Assembly: GCA_964464925.1 (NCBI GenBank)
Contig: CAYXLI010000009.1
Coordinates: forward strand, 62,001-126,000
From: CAYXLI01 sp964464925
GTDB taxonomy: Bacteria > Acidobacteriota > Terriglobia > Bryobacterales > Bryobacteraceae
DNA length: 64,000 bases
Direction: 5' to 3'
In this document: piece by piece, positions 51,111 through 59,204 of the stretch
Position numbering within the stretch: the stretch's first letter is position 1
Layout: the number at the start of each line of letters is the position of its first letter
Notes under the pieces: generated by a model
Told to the model about the DNA's origin: nothing
The model's database searches: none
Seen by the model: only the letters and a program-made list of their open reading frames with translations
Position numbers and translations under genes: made by a program

Positions 51111-51569
51111 CTAACTTTCTGGAGAAAATCTAACAGACTCACAAATAAGAGTAACTGGTCCTTCGTTGACTAACTCAACCGACATAGTCGCCTGGAATAC
51201 GCCTGTGGCCACACTCAAGCCTGTCTGGCGCATCCTGCCAACGAAATATTCATATAGATGTTTGGCGCAATCGGGGCGTGCAGCACGGTCAAAACTCGGC
51301 CGCCTGCCTTTACGCGTGTCGCCGTAGAGGGTGAACTGAGAAATCACCAGGACGGCCCCGCCGGTTTCCTGAACGCTCCGGTTCATCCGGCCCTCGTCAT
51401 CTTGAAAAATGCGAAGGCCGGCGATCTTGTTGGCCAGGTAGTCGGCATCAGACTCCGTATCCCCCTGCTCGATTCCCAGCAGCACCACCAACCCTTGCGC
51501 AATCTCTCCGGTGACCTGTTCTTCTACCACCACGCGCGCCCGGGAAACGCGCTGTAGGACGGCACGCAT
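51111..51569 (-). CDS. dtd: D-aminoacyl-tRNA deacylase
   Basis: A 152-residue single-domain enzyme of normal Dtd length. MRAVLQRVSRARVVVEEQVT is the Dtd start, AVLVISQFTLYGDTRKGRRP contains the SQFTLYG motif and NEGPVTLICES the cross-subunit Gly-Pro motif (NxGPxT) used to reject L-amino acids. It hydrolyses D-aminoacyl-tRNA and Gly-tRNA(Ala) in the cytoplasm as a homodimer. Divergent from the GHMP kinase gene, whose predicted promoter lies in the 36-base region between the starts. Confidence 0.96.
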   Translation of the reverse strand: MRAVLQRVSRARVVVEEQVTGEIAQGLVVLLGIEQGDTESDADYLANKIAGLRIFQDDEGRMNRSVQETGGAVLVISQFTLYGDTRKGRRPSFDRAARPDCAKHLYEYFVGRMRQTGLSVATGVFQATMSVELVNEGPVTLICESVRFSPES

Positions 51570-51605
51570 ATGGTATAAGTTATCGCAGACCCCAACAAAT
51601 CCATC

Positions 51606-52613
51606 ATGATTGAGACCTATGCGTATTCCCGAGCAGGTTTACTCGGAAATCCCAGCGATGGCTACTTCGGCAAAACGATTGCTCTCTTGGTGCGCAACTT
51701 CCGCGCCCGCGTTCTCCTCTACCCGAGCGCACGGCTGGAAATAAAACCGTCCAAGGCGGATATGCCTGTCTTTGAAAGCCTCGATGAATTGTATTCCCTC
51801 ACTCGCTGGCGCGGCTATTACGGCGGCATCCGGATCATTCAGGCTCTCATCGTCCGCTTCATGGACTATTGTGCCGAGCAGGGCATCGTGCTCGAAAACC
51901 GGAATTTCACTATCGAGTACGAATCGACGATCCCTTTGCGGCTTGGCATGGGCGGCTCGAGCGCCATCATCATCGCATCGCTTCGGGCTCTCTGCCAATA
52001 TTTTCGCGTCGATATTCCCAAGCCGATTCAGGCAAAGATCGCGCTGGAAACGGAAACGAAGGAGATCGGCGTGCCCGCCGGTCCGCAGGATCGCGTCATT
52101 CAGGTTTACGAAGGTTTGGTATACATGGACTTCCGCCAGGATCTGATGGAATCCCGCGGTTATGGCGAGTATCAGCCGCTCGATACTCAGAACCTTCCGA
52201 ACGTATACGTCGCCTATCGGACCAGTTTGAGCGAGGGTACGGAGGTTTTCCACAATAGCGTGCGCGAACGTTGGCGCGCCGGAGATCCCTTGATCGTCGA
52301 ATCGATGCGGAAATGGGGACAGTATGCAGAGGACGGCAGGCAGGCCCTTATGGAGCGTGATTACGCCACTTTCGGCAAGTTGATCAACGCGAATTTTGAC
52401 CTGCGGAGCGAGATCTATAACATCAGCCCTGGGAACCTCGAAATGATTCAGACATCCAGGCAGGTAGGAGCGACATCGAACTTCGCTGGCTCCGGCGGAG
52501 CGGTCGTCGGAACGTTTGAAGACGAGAATATGTTCCAGAAACTCCAAAACGCAATGTCCGGAATCGGCGTAGCTGTAATCAAGCCGACGATTAATTCTGG
52601 CTCATATAGGTAA
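51606..52613 (+). CDS. GHMP kinase, glucuronokinase-like
   Basis: A 335-residue GHMP-family kinase. The N-terminal RAGLLGNPSDGYFGKTIALL and the GHMP phosphate loop G114-M-G-G-S-S-A are followed by GPQDRVIQVYEGLVYMDFRQ and a C-terminal NFAGSGGAVVGTFED. These segments recall plant glucuronokinase (RVGLLGNPSDGYFGKT; AGLQDRVAQVYGGLVHMDF; GSGGAVV), so phosphorylation of D-glucuronate or a related uronate at C1 is the best guess. A TATAAG (51574-51579) sits upstream. It would salvage free uronates to sugar-1-phosphates. The substrate needs a test, but the family match is strong. Confidence 0.85.
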   Translation: MIETYAYSRAGLLGNPSDGYFGKTIALLVRNFRARVLLYPSARLEIKPSKADMPVFESLDELYSLTRWRGYYGGIRIIQALIVRFMDYCAEQGIVLENRNFTIEYESTIPLRLGMGGSSAIIIASLRALCQYFRVDIPKPIQAKIALETETKEIGVPAGPQDRVIQVYEGLVYMDFRQDLMESRGYGEYQPLDTQNLPNVYVAYRTSLSEGTEVFHNSVRERWRAGDPLIVESMRKWGQYAEDGRQALMERDYATFGKLINANFDLRSEIYNISPGNLEMIQTSRQVGATSNFAGSGGAVVGTFEDENMFQKLQNAMSGIGVAVIKPTINSGSYR

Positions 52614-52630
52614 GTTTTGGAGTACCTTCT

Positions 52631-52656
52631 TAAGGGGAAATACTGATTTCCGCTTA
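52631..52656. other. RNA-level hairpin before the small repeat protein
   Basis: TAAGGGGAAAT (52631-52641) and ATTTCCGCTTA (52646-52656) form an 11-bp stem with one mismatch and a 4-base loop. No U-run follows, so it could be a 3' stabilising or attenuating element, not a standard terminator. Confidence 0.35.
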
Positions 52657-52685
52657 GCCCGATCGTACCTAAACTTGGAGGGACC

Positions 52686-52976
52686 ATGATCTACGGGAAG
52701 CGTTCTCTGCATTCGAGTTCACCCGGCGGCTTTTTCCGTTTCCAGAACGACCGCAAGAATTCCGTCTATGGCTTCGGGCACGGTGATTATATTCGCCTCC
52801 GTGACGAGTTTGGAAACGTGTGGCGCGGCACCGCAGAATTTGACGGCGGCGATCACACGACCGTCAGATACCGGTTTCGCGACGAAAAAGGTAAGGTCAT
52901 CACAGGCATTTCCGACTCGTATGGAGTCATCCTCCGGGACGAAAAGGGCAACACTTGGCGTGGGTTTATGGACTAG
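52686..52976 (+). CDS. Small beta-rich protein of unknown function with internal repeat
   Basis: A 96-residue protein; GGAGG lies 5 bases before the ATG. Two related units are visible: GDYIRLRDEFGNVWRGTA at about 33-50 and YGVILRDEKGNTWRGF at about 79-94, with VRYRFRDEKGKVITGIS between them as a weaker copy. Each unit is a short beta hairpin with an RDE-x-GN-x-WRG turn. The protein is soluble, with a Ser-rich start. I do not recognise the family. It may be a tiny beta-propeller/SH3-like domain. It is 72 bases downstream of the glucuronokinase-like gene. Confidence 0.65.
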   Translation: MIYGKRSLHSSSPGGFFRFQNDRKNSVYGFGHGDYIRLRDEFGNVWRGTAEFDGGDHTTVRYRFRDEKGKVITGISDSYGVILRDEKGNTWRGFMD

Positions 52977-53015
52977 CCCATCGGAAGAATCCTTCGGTGA
53001 GGCGAGCGCGTCCCG

Positions 53016-53420
53016 ATGTACACTGTGGGTGTGAGCGAACCGGCGACCAAGCAGGATTTGAACGACTTCCTCGGCGTGATTCAAAGCTACGTAGACAAGG
53101 TCGATAACAACTTCAAAACTTATGTCGACCAACGCTTAGCCGGCACGGAGTCAACCCTCAAGACTTACGTCGACCAACGCCTAGCCATTTCTGAGAGCGA
53201 TATGAAAGCCTCCGTCGACAATCTTGAAACGAAGATCGTGCACTATGTGGATCATCGCGCTGAAGGCGTCGAGACTCGTCTTCTGACTGCGTTCCACGGG
53301 TGGGCTCGTGCAATGGAAATGCGCGTCCGGCAAAACACGACTCTCACTGTGGGTTTTGACGAGAGGCTGTCTTTATTGGAAGAGCGGGTTTCGGAGCTCG
53401 AGCGAAAGAAGGCAAGCTAG
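53016..53420 (+). CDS. Coiled-coil protein with duplicated TYVDQRLA units
   Basis: A 134-residue protein, no leader. It is helical throughout: two near-identical 15-residue units (K-TYVDQRLA-, residues about 34-58) followed by further heptad-like segments (NLETKIVHYVDHRAEGVETR) and a closing LSLLEERVSELERKK. This resembles the small DUF1640-like or adaptor coiled coils that multimerise. The start could also be an internal GTG at 53031. Function unknown; it stands apart from the convergent amidohydrolase operon with a hairpin in between. Confidence 0.65.
   Translation: MYTVGVSEPATKQDLNDFLGVIQSYVDKVDNNFKTYVDQRLAGTESTLKTYVDQRLAISESDMKASVDNLETKIVHYVDHRAEGVETRLLTAFHGWARAMEMRVRQNTTLTVGFDERLSLLEERVSELERKKAS
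53115..53186 (+). repeat. Direct repeat, two copies of 27 bases
   Basis: Copies at 53115-53141 and 53160-53186, offset by 45 bases (15 codons), differ at only a few positions, all near silent. The duplication is recent compared with the rest of the coiled coil. Confidence 0.75.
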
Positions 53421-53425
53421 CAAGA

Positions 53426-53445
53426 GCCGCGCAATCCGGCGCGGC
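53426..53445. terminator. Hairpin between convergent genes, possible bidirectional terminator
   Basis: GCCGCGC (53426-53432) and GCGCGGC (53439-53445) form a perfect GC-rich stem with a 6-base loop. It lies between the coiled-coil gene (end 53420) and the convergent amidohydrolase gene (end 53460). T-runs are weak on both sides. Confidence 0.5.
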
Positions 53446-53459
53446 CCCTCTGGACCCGG

Positions 53460-54743
53460 CTACTCCGCAGCAGCAGGACGATTGAGATACTTCTCGTACA
53501 GCCGGCGGTGCTTGTTATCCAGATCCACCGGTCTGCCCTTAATGAACAATTGCTTGATCTGAGTCTTGGTCTCGAGTGGATCTCCATCGGTGATGACCAG
53601 GTCCGCCCACTTCCCTTCCTCAATGGACCCCATTTTGTCGGCAACGCCCCAGATCTCGGCCGCGTCCACAGTCACCGCTTTCAAGGCCGCGTCATGCGGA
53701 AGCCCGAACGCCACTGCGTTCGCCGCCTGATACGGCAAATTGCGCGCGAACTGGTTGCCGAAAGTCGCGAACGCGAACTTCACGCCGGCCTTGTGCAACT
53801 CCGCGGGAAGTGTGAACGGCCCGTCGTACGGATCGTCCACATTCAAAGGCAACTCGAACGTGGGCCCCAGAATCACCGGAATATTCTTCGCCTTCAACTC
53901 GCCCACCATCTTGCCGGGTTCCCGTACGCCTGAGAGCACGATCTTGATGTTTTCTTTTTCAGCGAAAGCGACTGCCTCGCGGATCGCGCGCTCTCTCACC
54001 GCATCCACCATGACTGTGACCTTTTTGTCCAATACCGGCAGCATCGCCTCAAACCTCAGGTCTGTCACAAAATCCGGAGCATTGACCGCTTTCGCCTTCT
54101 GGTACCGCCGCGCTTGTTCGAAGAACTCATGCAATGCGCGAAGCTGGTTGTCGTAGATCCGCTTCGCCTCCAGGTATGGAGTTCGCCGGACGCCGCCGCC
54201 CCCTTCAAAGCTGAACGATGTCGTCACGATGGTGGGGAAGCGGATGTGTAGGGTTGCCATGCGCTTCACTTCCATCTCTTCCCACGTCCAGCCGCTCAGG
54301 TGCATCAGGGAGCCCTGGCCTGAGATGATCCCGCCACCCGGCAACGTCATTACCGTGGTGATCCCGTTCGCTCGCGTGACCGGAATGTGCTCGCTAGATG
54401 GGTTTACGGCAACCGCGGCCCGCAGTTGTGGGTTGAAGTCGCCCAGTTCCGTGATGTCGTTGGTCTCGCGCACGGCAGTGATCTCGGAGAGGCCGAGTTC
54501 GGTCCCTGAATCGATCATGCCCGGGTACGCATGCAGTGCCTTTCCTTCGATCACTTTCACGCCTTTCGGCGCCGTGATCTTCGCCCCGACGCCCACGATC
54601 TTTCCGTCACGAACGTAGACCGATCCATTCGGAATGTCCGCGCCGGACACCGTGTGTACCGTCACATTGCGCAGGAAGAACGTGTCGTCCTGTCCTCCCA
54701 TCAGCGGTAGCGCCGCCATCAATGCAAGCGCCAGCTTTCTCAC
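53460..54743 (-). CDS. Exported amidohydrolase-family protein lacking metal-binding motifs (possible pseudo-enzyme)
   Basis: A 427-residue protein with signal peptide (MRKLALALMAALPLMGG). The composite amidohydrolase fold is clear from VYVRDGKIVGVGAKI and the closing WGVADKMGSIEEGKWADLVI. The metal site is not: where active relatives have PGxIDxHxH there is PGMIDSGTELG, and the usual late Asp (in an S/T-D motif) is replaced in FATFGNQFARN. It therefore may not hydrolyse anything itself. Third of three overlapping genes (ATGA at 54740-54743). It may be a structural or regulatory partner of the catalytically complete middle gene. Confidence 0.85.
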   Translation of the reverse strand: MRKLALALMAALPLMGGQDDTFFLRNVTVHTVSGADIPNGSVYVRDGKIVGVGAKITAPKGVKVIEGKALHAYPGMIDSGTELGLSEITAVRETNDITELGDFNPQLRAAVAVNPSSEHIPVTRANGITTVMTLPGGGIISGQGSLMHLSGWTWEEMEVKRMATLHIRFPTIVTTSFSFEGGGGVRRTPYLEAKRIYDNQLRALHEFFEQARRYQKAKAVNAPDFVTDLRFEAMLPVLDKKVTVMVDAVRERAIREAVAFAEKENIKIVLSGVREPGKMVGELKAKNIPVILGPTFELPLNVDDPYDGPFTLPAELHKAGVKFAFATFGNQFARNLPYQAANAVAFGLPHDAALKAVTVDAAEIWGVADKMGSIEEGKWADLVITDGDPLETKTQIKQLFIKGRPVDLDNKHRRLYEKYLNRPAAAE

Positions 54744-56068
54744 GAGGGCCTCCGGGCGGTGGGCATTCTCTTCTGTTGTTCCTTCTTCTGTTTTTCGATC
54801 AGTGAGGTCTTCAGTGCCTCGTCTTTCGGACGCCGCTCCAGATCTTTTGCGCGATCAAAATACAGTTCGCCGTCGATGAATACCTTTTCCACTTTGGCGA
54901 AGTTAGAGAGCGGATGCTTGTCGTAGATCACCAGGTCCGCCTGCTTGCCCGCTTCGATTGACCCGACATACTCGTCAATCGCGAGCTGCTTCGCCGGGTT
55001 GATAGTGATCAGCGAAAGAGCCTCGTCATCCGTCAGGCCGCCGTACTTCTGCGTTTTCGCCGCTTCTGTGTTCAGGTGCCGCATCAACTCTCCGGAATCG
55101 GAATTCAGTGATACCAGCACCCCCTTCTTCATCATGATCGCGGCGTTGTAAGGAATCGCGTCCAGAGCTTCTACCTTATAGGCCCACCAATCGCTAAACG
55201 TGGACGCACCCGCGCCATGCTTTGCGATTTCTTCTGCCACCTTGTATCCCTCCAGCACGTGCTGCAGTGTGCGGATTTTGAACCCGTACTCTTCGGCCGT
55301 GCGCAACAGCATCAGGATTTCGTCCTGCCGGTAGCAGTGCGCATGCACGAAGCGCTTGCCTTCCAGGACCTCCACAAGGGGATCCAGTTTTAGATCGCGC
55401 CGTGGCGGTAGTACGTCCTCGCCCTTCGCCTTCGCCGCGTCGTACGCCTTCCACTCGGCCTGATATGCTTTCGCTTGCGTAAACGCTTCGCGGATCACGT
55501 CCTCTACGCCCATGCGCGTTGCGGGGTAGCGCAGCGTCGTCGCCCCGAACGCAGTCTGCGCACCGCGACGCTTCGGGTTTTCACCGAGCGCGAACTTGAT
55601 TCCAGGCGTCGCTCCCTGGAACAGCAGATCCTGGGCACTTTTCCCCCACCGCATTTTGATTACGGAACATTTCCCTCCGATCGCGTTTGCGCTGCCATGC
55701 AGCACGTTTGCGGTTGTCACGCCGCCGGCCAATGCCCGGAAGATATCCACGTCCTCGTTGTTCAATACGTCTTCGATCCCCACCATGGACGATACCGACA
55801 CGCTGCCTTCGTTGATACTATCGGCAGCAATGTGCGAATGGCAATCAATGATGCCCGGCATGACGAACCGGCCTGCGGCATCGATCATCTGCGCGCCCGC
55901 AGGCACCAACACCTTTTCCCCCACCTCTGCGATCTTGCCGTCGCGAATCAGAATAGAACCATTGAAGGTTCCCTTGGTGATCGTCAACACTGTGGCATTC
56001 TGAATCACGATGGGCGGAGCAGCGCTCAGAGCCGCCCCGAACAAAACTGTGAGCGCGAAGCGCTTCAT
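54740..56068 (-). CDS. Exported amidohydrolase, catalytically complete
   Basis: A 442-residue protein with signal peptide (MKRFALTVLFGAALSAAPP). The metal-dependent hydrolase site is intact: IIDCHSH after VMPG, the RFVHAHCYRQDEIL and TLQHVLEG His residues, and NSDSGELMRH with the Asp. The last 25 residues are Lys/Glu-rich (KKEQQKRMPT). It overlaps both neighbours by ATGA and probably is the active member of the triplet. Its substrate is likely a cyclic amide or peptide in the periplasm, not predictable. Related to the family of imidazolonepropionase-like exported amidohydrolases. Confidence 0.9.
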   Translation of the reverse strand: MKRFALTVLFGAALSAAPPIVIQNATVLTITKGTFNGSILIRDGKIAEVGEKVLVPAGAQMIDAAGRFVMPGIIDCHSHIAADSINEGSVSVSSMVGIEDVLNNEDVDIFRALAGGVTTANVLHGSANAIGGKCSVIKMRWGKSAQDLLFQGATPGIKFALGENPKRRGAQTAFGATTLRYPATRMGVEDVIREAFTQAKAYQAEWKAYDAAKAKGEDVLPPRRDLKLDPLVEVLEGKRFVHAHCYRQDEILMLLRTAEEYGFKIRTLQHVLEGYKVAEEIAKHGAGASTFSDWWAYKVEALDAIPYNAAIMMKKGVLVSLNSDSGELMRHLNTEAAKTQKYGGLTDDEALSLITINPAKQLAIDEYVGSIEAGKQADLVIYDKHPLSNFAKVEKVFIDGELYFDRAKDLERRPKDEALKTSLIEKQKKEQQKRMPTARRPS

Positions 56069-57420
56069 TGTGCCTCCTGGCCGATCGCCGGAATATCGGT
56101 ATTGCTGGTCTCCGGTATCGGTTCGTATTTATTACCGTCGATCAACACGAACTGAATCTTGGTGCCGTCCATGAATAGATCGCCTTTTGTGACGACCAGA
56201 TTTGCGATCTTTCCCTTTTCGATCGAGCCCATGCGATCGGCAAGACCGAAGATTTCCGCGGGGCTCAATGTCATGGCGCGCACAGCATCTGCCGCTGGCA
56301 ACCCGGCGTCGATCGCACGCTTTACCGCGCGCAGCACGTCGGCAGGCCGTTCGATCCCGTCCGAATAGAATGCGAATTTGGCTTTAGCCGCCGCCAGCGC
56401 TCTTGCTGTAGTCGGCGCTTCCTCGCGCAACTGCAACGTCTTCAGATCCTCCGGCGCTTCCGGATCCGCATCGCGCGGCCGCTCTGGCCATTTCAGGCTG
56501 ACCAGCACCGGCACGCCGGACTTCGCGATGGCCTCCGCCGCCTTGTAGCCAGTGGGCACGCCGTACAGCACCGGCTTCAGGTTCAATTCGGCTGCAAATC
56601 GAATCATGCGCTCTATGTCCACCACGCGCACGGCGGGCAGCAGAACGCGTGGCGATTCCAACACGCCTTCAAGCGCCCGGTCATATTCGGGACGCGCCAT
56701 GGCGGACTTTCTTGCGTACATCTCTTTCGCCAGCTTGTAGTGTTCCGCATCCAGATACACCTGCCGGATGTAAGCCATGACGCCCATCAGCGAGCCGGGA
56801 TAGTTGGAGAAACCCATGGTTGTCGTCGCCACGTACTGTCCCACGGAAGGGCTGACCACCATCTTGCCGCCCCTGTCTCCTGCCAGATTGATCACCGCTC
56901 CCTGACCGGCAAAGATCCCGCGCGTCGGAAACGTCACCGAGGAAGTGAATCCCGCACTGCGCGCAGCCTCCAGCCGGCGATCCGACGGCTTCACCAGGTC
57001 TGCGGCCCGAAGCCAGCTCGTAGTGGCAGGCCGGTCTTCCGGACCACGTGCGGGTGGCGGCACAGTCGCCGGATTTACGTTCGCCGTCACGGCCGTCCGC
57101 GGCGCACCGGTTCCGCGGATTGGCCCCGCGGCCGCTACTGGCGCAAGAGCCGTCTCGTCCGTAATGCCCCACGTGCTCAAACCATCGGTCAAGCCAGGGT
57201 AGACCGTCATGCCTTCCCCATCGATCACCCACGCTTCCGCCGGGACTGGAATGTCCGCCCCCGTTGCCTCGATCAGGCCATTTCGCACGACTACGGTCCC
57301 CTTCGGGATCACAGGGCCGCTGACAGTCACCAGCCGTGCATTGCGTATTGCAAGCACGGACGGCGGAGCGGCCGTGGCCAGCATCGCGCCTGCAAACAAA
57401 CCGGCGATCAATCTCAGCAT
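56065..57420 (-). CDS. Exported amidohydrolase-family protein with missing HxH motif
   Basis: A 451-residue protein with signal peptide (MLRLIAGLFAGAMLATAAPP). The fold is that of amidohydrolases: VVVRNGLIEATGADIPVP and IFGLADRMGSIEKGKIANLV. The first metal motif reads YPGLTDGLSTWG, without HxH, although the late Asp remains in FAFYSDGIE. It is therefore degenerate, but less so than the third gene. First gene of the triplet; the ATG is preceded by TATGAT and GAGAACC in the 34-base divergent spacer to purM. Pro/Ala-rich loop near residues 105-130. May form a hetero-complex with the active middle protein. Confidence 0.86.
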   Translation of the reverse strand: MLRLIAGLFAGAMLATAAPPSVLAIRNARLVTVSGPVIPKGTVVVRNGLIEATGADIPVPAEAWVIDGEGMTVYPGLTDGLSTWGITDETALAPVAAAGPIRGTGAPRTAVTANVNPATVPPPARGPEDRPATTSWLRAADLVKPSDRRLEAARSAGFTSSVTFPTRGIFAGQGAVINLAGDRGGKMVVSPSVGQYVATTTMGFSNYPGSLMGVMAYIRQVYLDAEHYKLAKEMYARKSAMARPEYDRALEGVLESPRVLLPAVRVVDIERMIRFAAELNLKPVLYGVPTGYKAAEAIAKSGVPVLVSLKWPERPRDADPEAPEDLKTLQLREEAPTTARALAAAKAKFAFYSDGIERPADVLRAVKRAIDAGLPAADAVRAMTLSPAEIFGLADRMGSIEKGKIANLVVTKGDLFMDGTKIQFVLIDGNKYEPIPETSNTDIPAIGQEAQ

Positions 57421-57422
57421 AA

Positions 57423-57441
57423 GGTTCTCGCTATCATAGAT
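57423..57441 (-). promoter_or_regulatory. Shared upstream motif with TATGAT (-10-like)
   Basis: On the minus strand ATCTATGATAGCGAGAACC ends 2 bases before the ATG at 57420 and matches, with one change, the 19 bases before the DUF1553 gene (45158-45140). The likely -10 is TATGAT; a -35 at 17 bases (GTCGCA) is poor. Confidence 0.35.
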
Positions 57442-57454
57442 GGTTTCTAACTAA

Positions 57455-58501
57455 ATGCGACGGAAACAGTCATTTCGTTACAAGGACGCCGGTGTCAACA
57501 TCGATGAAGCCGACAAGGCGGTATCGCGGATCAAGACGCTGGCCCAGTCGACCATGACACGCCATGTGCTCGCCGGAATCGGCAGTTTCGGCGCAGGATA
57601 CCAGCTTAGCGGTTGGAAGAAACCAGTGCTGGTCAGCTCCGCGGACGGCGTGGGCACAAAGCTGAAAGTGGCGTTTGCAACAGGGCGGCACAACACGGTC
57701 GGCGAGGATCTGGTGAACCATTGTGTGAACGACATCGCCGTTCAGGGCGCGACCCCTCTCTTTTTCTTGGATTATTTCGCAGTCGGTCAGCTCAATGCAA
57801 CAGTCGCCGCGCAGGTCGTCGAAGGAATCGCGCGTGGGTGCGGCAACAACCGCTGCGCTCTCATCGGCGGGGAGACGGCCGAGATGCCCGGCATGTATGC
57901 AGAGGGCGAGTACGATCTCGCAGGCTTCATTGTCGGCGTTGTGGAAAAAAACCGGATGATCACCGGTCAGAAAATTAAGCCAGGCGATGTGCTCCTCGGC
58001 CTGCCTTCCACCGGCCTCCACACGAATGGATATTCTCTCGCCCGCAAGCTGCTCTTCGAAGTCGCCAGCCACCAGCCGCAGAGCTGGGTGGACGACCTGA
58101 AGGCCACCGTGGCGGACGAGCTCCTGAAAGTCCATCGCAGCTATCTGAAGCCCATACAGGCGCTCATGAAGGCCGATGTGCTGAAAGGTGCCGCGCATAT
58201 TACAGGTGGTGGCATCACCGACAATACGCCCCGGATGCTTCCCAAGGGGCTTTCCGCCGAAATTCGCCTGGGCTCCTGGCCGGTGTTGCCGATTTTCGAA
58301 TTTCTCAAGCGCATAGGCAGTATTCCGGATGACGACTACCGCCGCAGCTTCAATTTGGGTATCGGCATGATCTTCGCCGTCGGCAAGAAGGACGTGGTCA
58401 AGGCCGAACGGATCCTCACACGCATGGGCGAGCAGTTCTATCACGTCGGCACGGTGATCCGCACACCTCGCAGCGCGAAAGAGCGCGTGGTTTACGCATG
58501 A
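57455..58501 (+). CDS. purM: Phosphoribosylformylglycinamidine cyclo-ligase (AIR synthetase)
   Basis: A 348-residue enzyme of the usual length. YKDAGVNIDEADKAVSRIKT is the PurM start. LVSSADGVGTKLKVAF and VNHCVNDIAVQGATPLFFLD are the ATP/FGAM-binding loops, GGETAEMPGMY a family hallmark and HITGGGITDNTPRMLPKG the C-terminal loop. It makes aminoimidazole ribotide in purine biosynthesis. It is coupled to purN by an ATGA overlap (58498-58501), and it is divergent from the amidohydrolase triplet with only 34 bases between the start codons. Confidence 0.97.
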   Translation: MRRKQSFRYKDAGVNIDEADKAVSRIKTLAQSTMTRHVLAGIGSFGAGYQLSGWKKPVLVSSADGVGTKLKVAFATGRHNTVGEDLVNHCVNDIAVQGATPLFFLDYFAVGQLNATVAAQVVEGIARGCGNNRCALIGGETAEMPGMYAEGEYDLAGFIVGVVEKNRMITGQKIKPGDVLLGLPSTGLHTNGYSLARKLLFEVASHQPQSWVDDLKATVADELLKVHRSYLKPIQALMKADVLKGAAHITGGGITDNTPRMLPKGLSAEIRLGSWPVLPIFEFLKRIGSIPDDDYRRSFNLGIGMIFAVGKKDVVKAERILTRMGEQFYHVGTVIRTPRSAKERVVYA

Positions 58502-59097
58502 GACGGATCGGCATCCTGCTATCCGGTCGCGGATCGAACTTCGAGGCGATTGCAAAAAACATTGCCTCCGGCAGCATCGATGCCGAGATCGCGGTCGTGA
58601 TCTCAAATCGGGAAGATGCCAGGGGGCTGGAAACGTCCAGGAACTTTGGCTTGCCCACGGTCTGTATTCCCTCAAAAGGAATGGACCGGCTTGTGTATGA
58701 CGAGTTGATCCTGGCCGAACTGAACAGGCATAACGTCGAGCTGGTCTGCCTTGCCGGGTACCTGCGTCTTTTATCTTCGCGATTCGTGCGTCAGTATGCC
58801 GGACGGATTCTGAACATCCACCCGTCTTTGCTACCCGCCTTTCCGGGACTCGATGCGCAGCATCAGGCGCTCACCTACGGGGTCAAGGTGACCGGGTGCA
58901 CAGTGCACTTCGTCGACGAGAACCTCGATTCCGGCCCTATCTTGCTGCAGGCCACCGTCCCCGTGTTCGACAATGACACGGTCGAGGCGCTCTCAGCCCG
59001 GATTCTGAAAGAAGAGCATCGGCTGTACAGCGATGCCATTCAGATTGTCTTGTCGGGACGATACGAAATCATCGGAAGGCGAGTCCAGCTTACCTAG
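58498..59097 (+). CDS. purN: Phosphoribosylglycinamide formyltransferase
   Basis: A 199-residue PurN. RIGILLSGRGSNFEAIAKNI is the start of the formyltransferase fold. NILNIHPSLLPAFPG contains the catalytic Asn-x-His (here ILNIHPSLLP), and VTGCTVHFVDENLDSGPILL holds the catalytic Asp in the D-x-G loop. It transfers a formyl group from 10-formyltetrahydrofolate to GAR. It overlaps purM, an unusual pairing order but common. A weak terminator with T5 follows at 59144-59167. Confidence 0.97.
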   Translation: MRRIGILLSGRGSNFEAIAKNIASGSIDAEIAVVISNREDARGLETSRNFGLPTVCIPSKGMDRLVYDELILAELNRHNVELVCLAGYLRLLSSRFVRQYAGRILNIHPSLLPAFPGLDAQHQALTYGVKVTGCTVHFVDENLDSGPILLQATVPVFDNDTVEALSARILKEEHRLYSDAIQIVLSGRYEIIGRRVQLT

Positions 59098-59143
59098 CAA
59101 AGCAACTGCCAGTCCACTGCCTGTAACCCGCGCGAATTGACTC

Positions 59144-59167
59144 AGATTCTAGTGACTGAATCTTTTT
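59144..59167 (+). terminator. Terminator after purM-purN
   Basis: AGATTC (59144-59149) pairs with GAATCT (59158-59163), with two further pairs inside the loop, and the stem runs into TTTTT (59163-59167). The stem is short and only partly GC, so termination is probably partial. Confidence 0.55.
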
Positions 59168-59204
59168 CCCATCGCGAAGGATCTATTCTTGGTCAAGGGC
59201 TCTC

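Noticed and set aside
57470..58675. A 401-codon open frame on the minus strand
   Set aside because: It lies wholly antisense to purM and the start of purN, which have complete family motifs; its translation has no recognisable domain.
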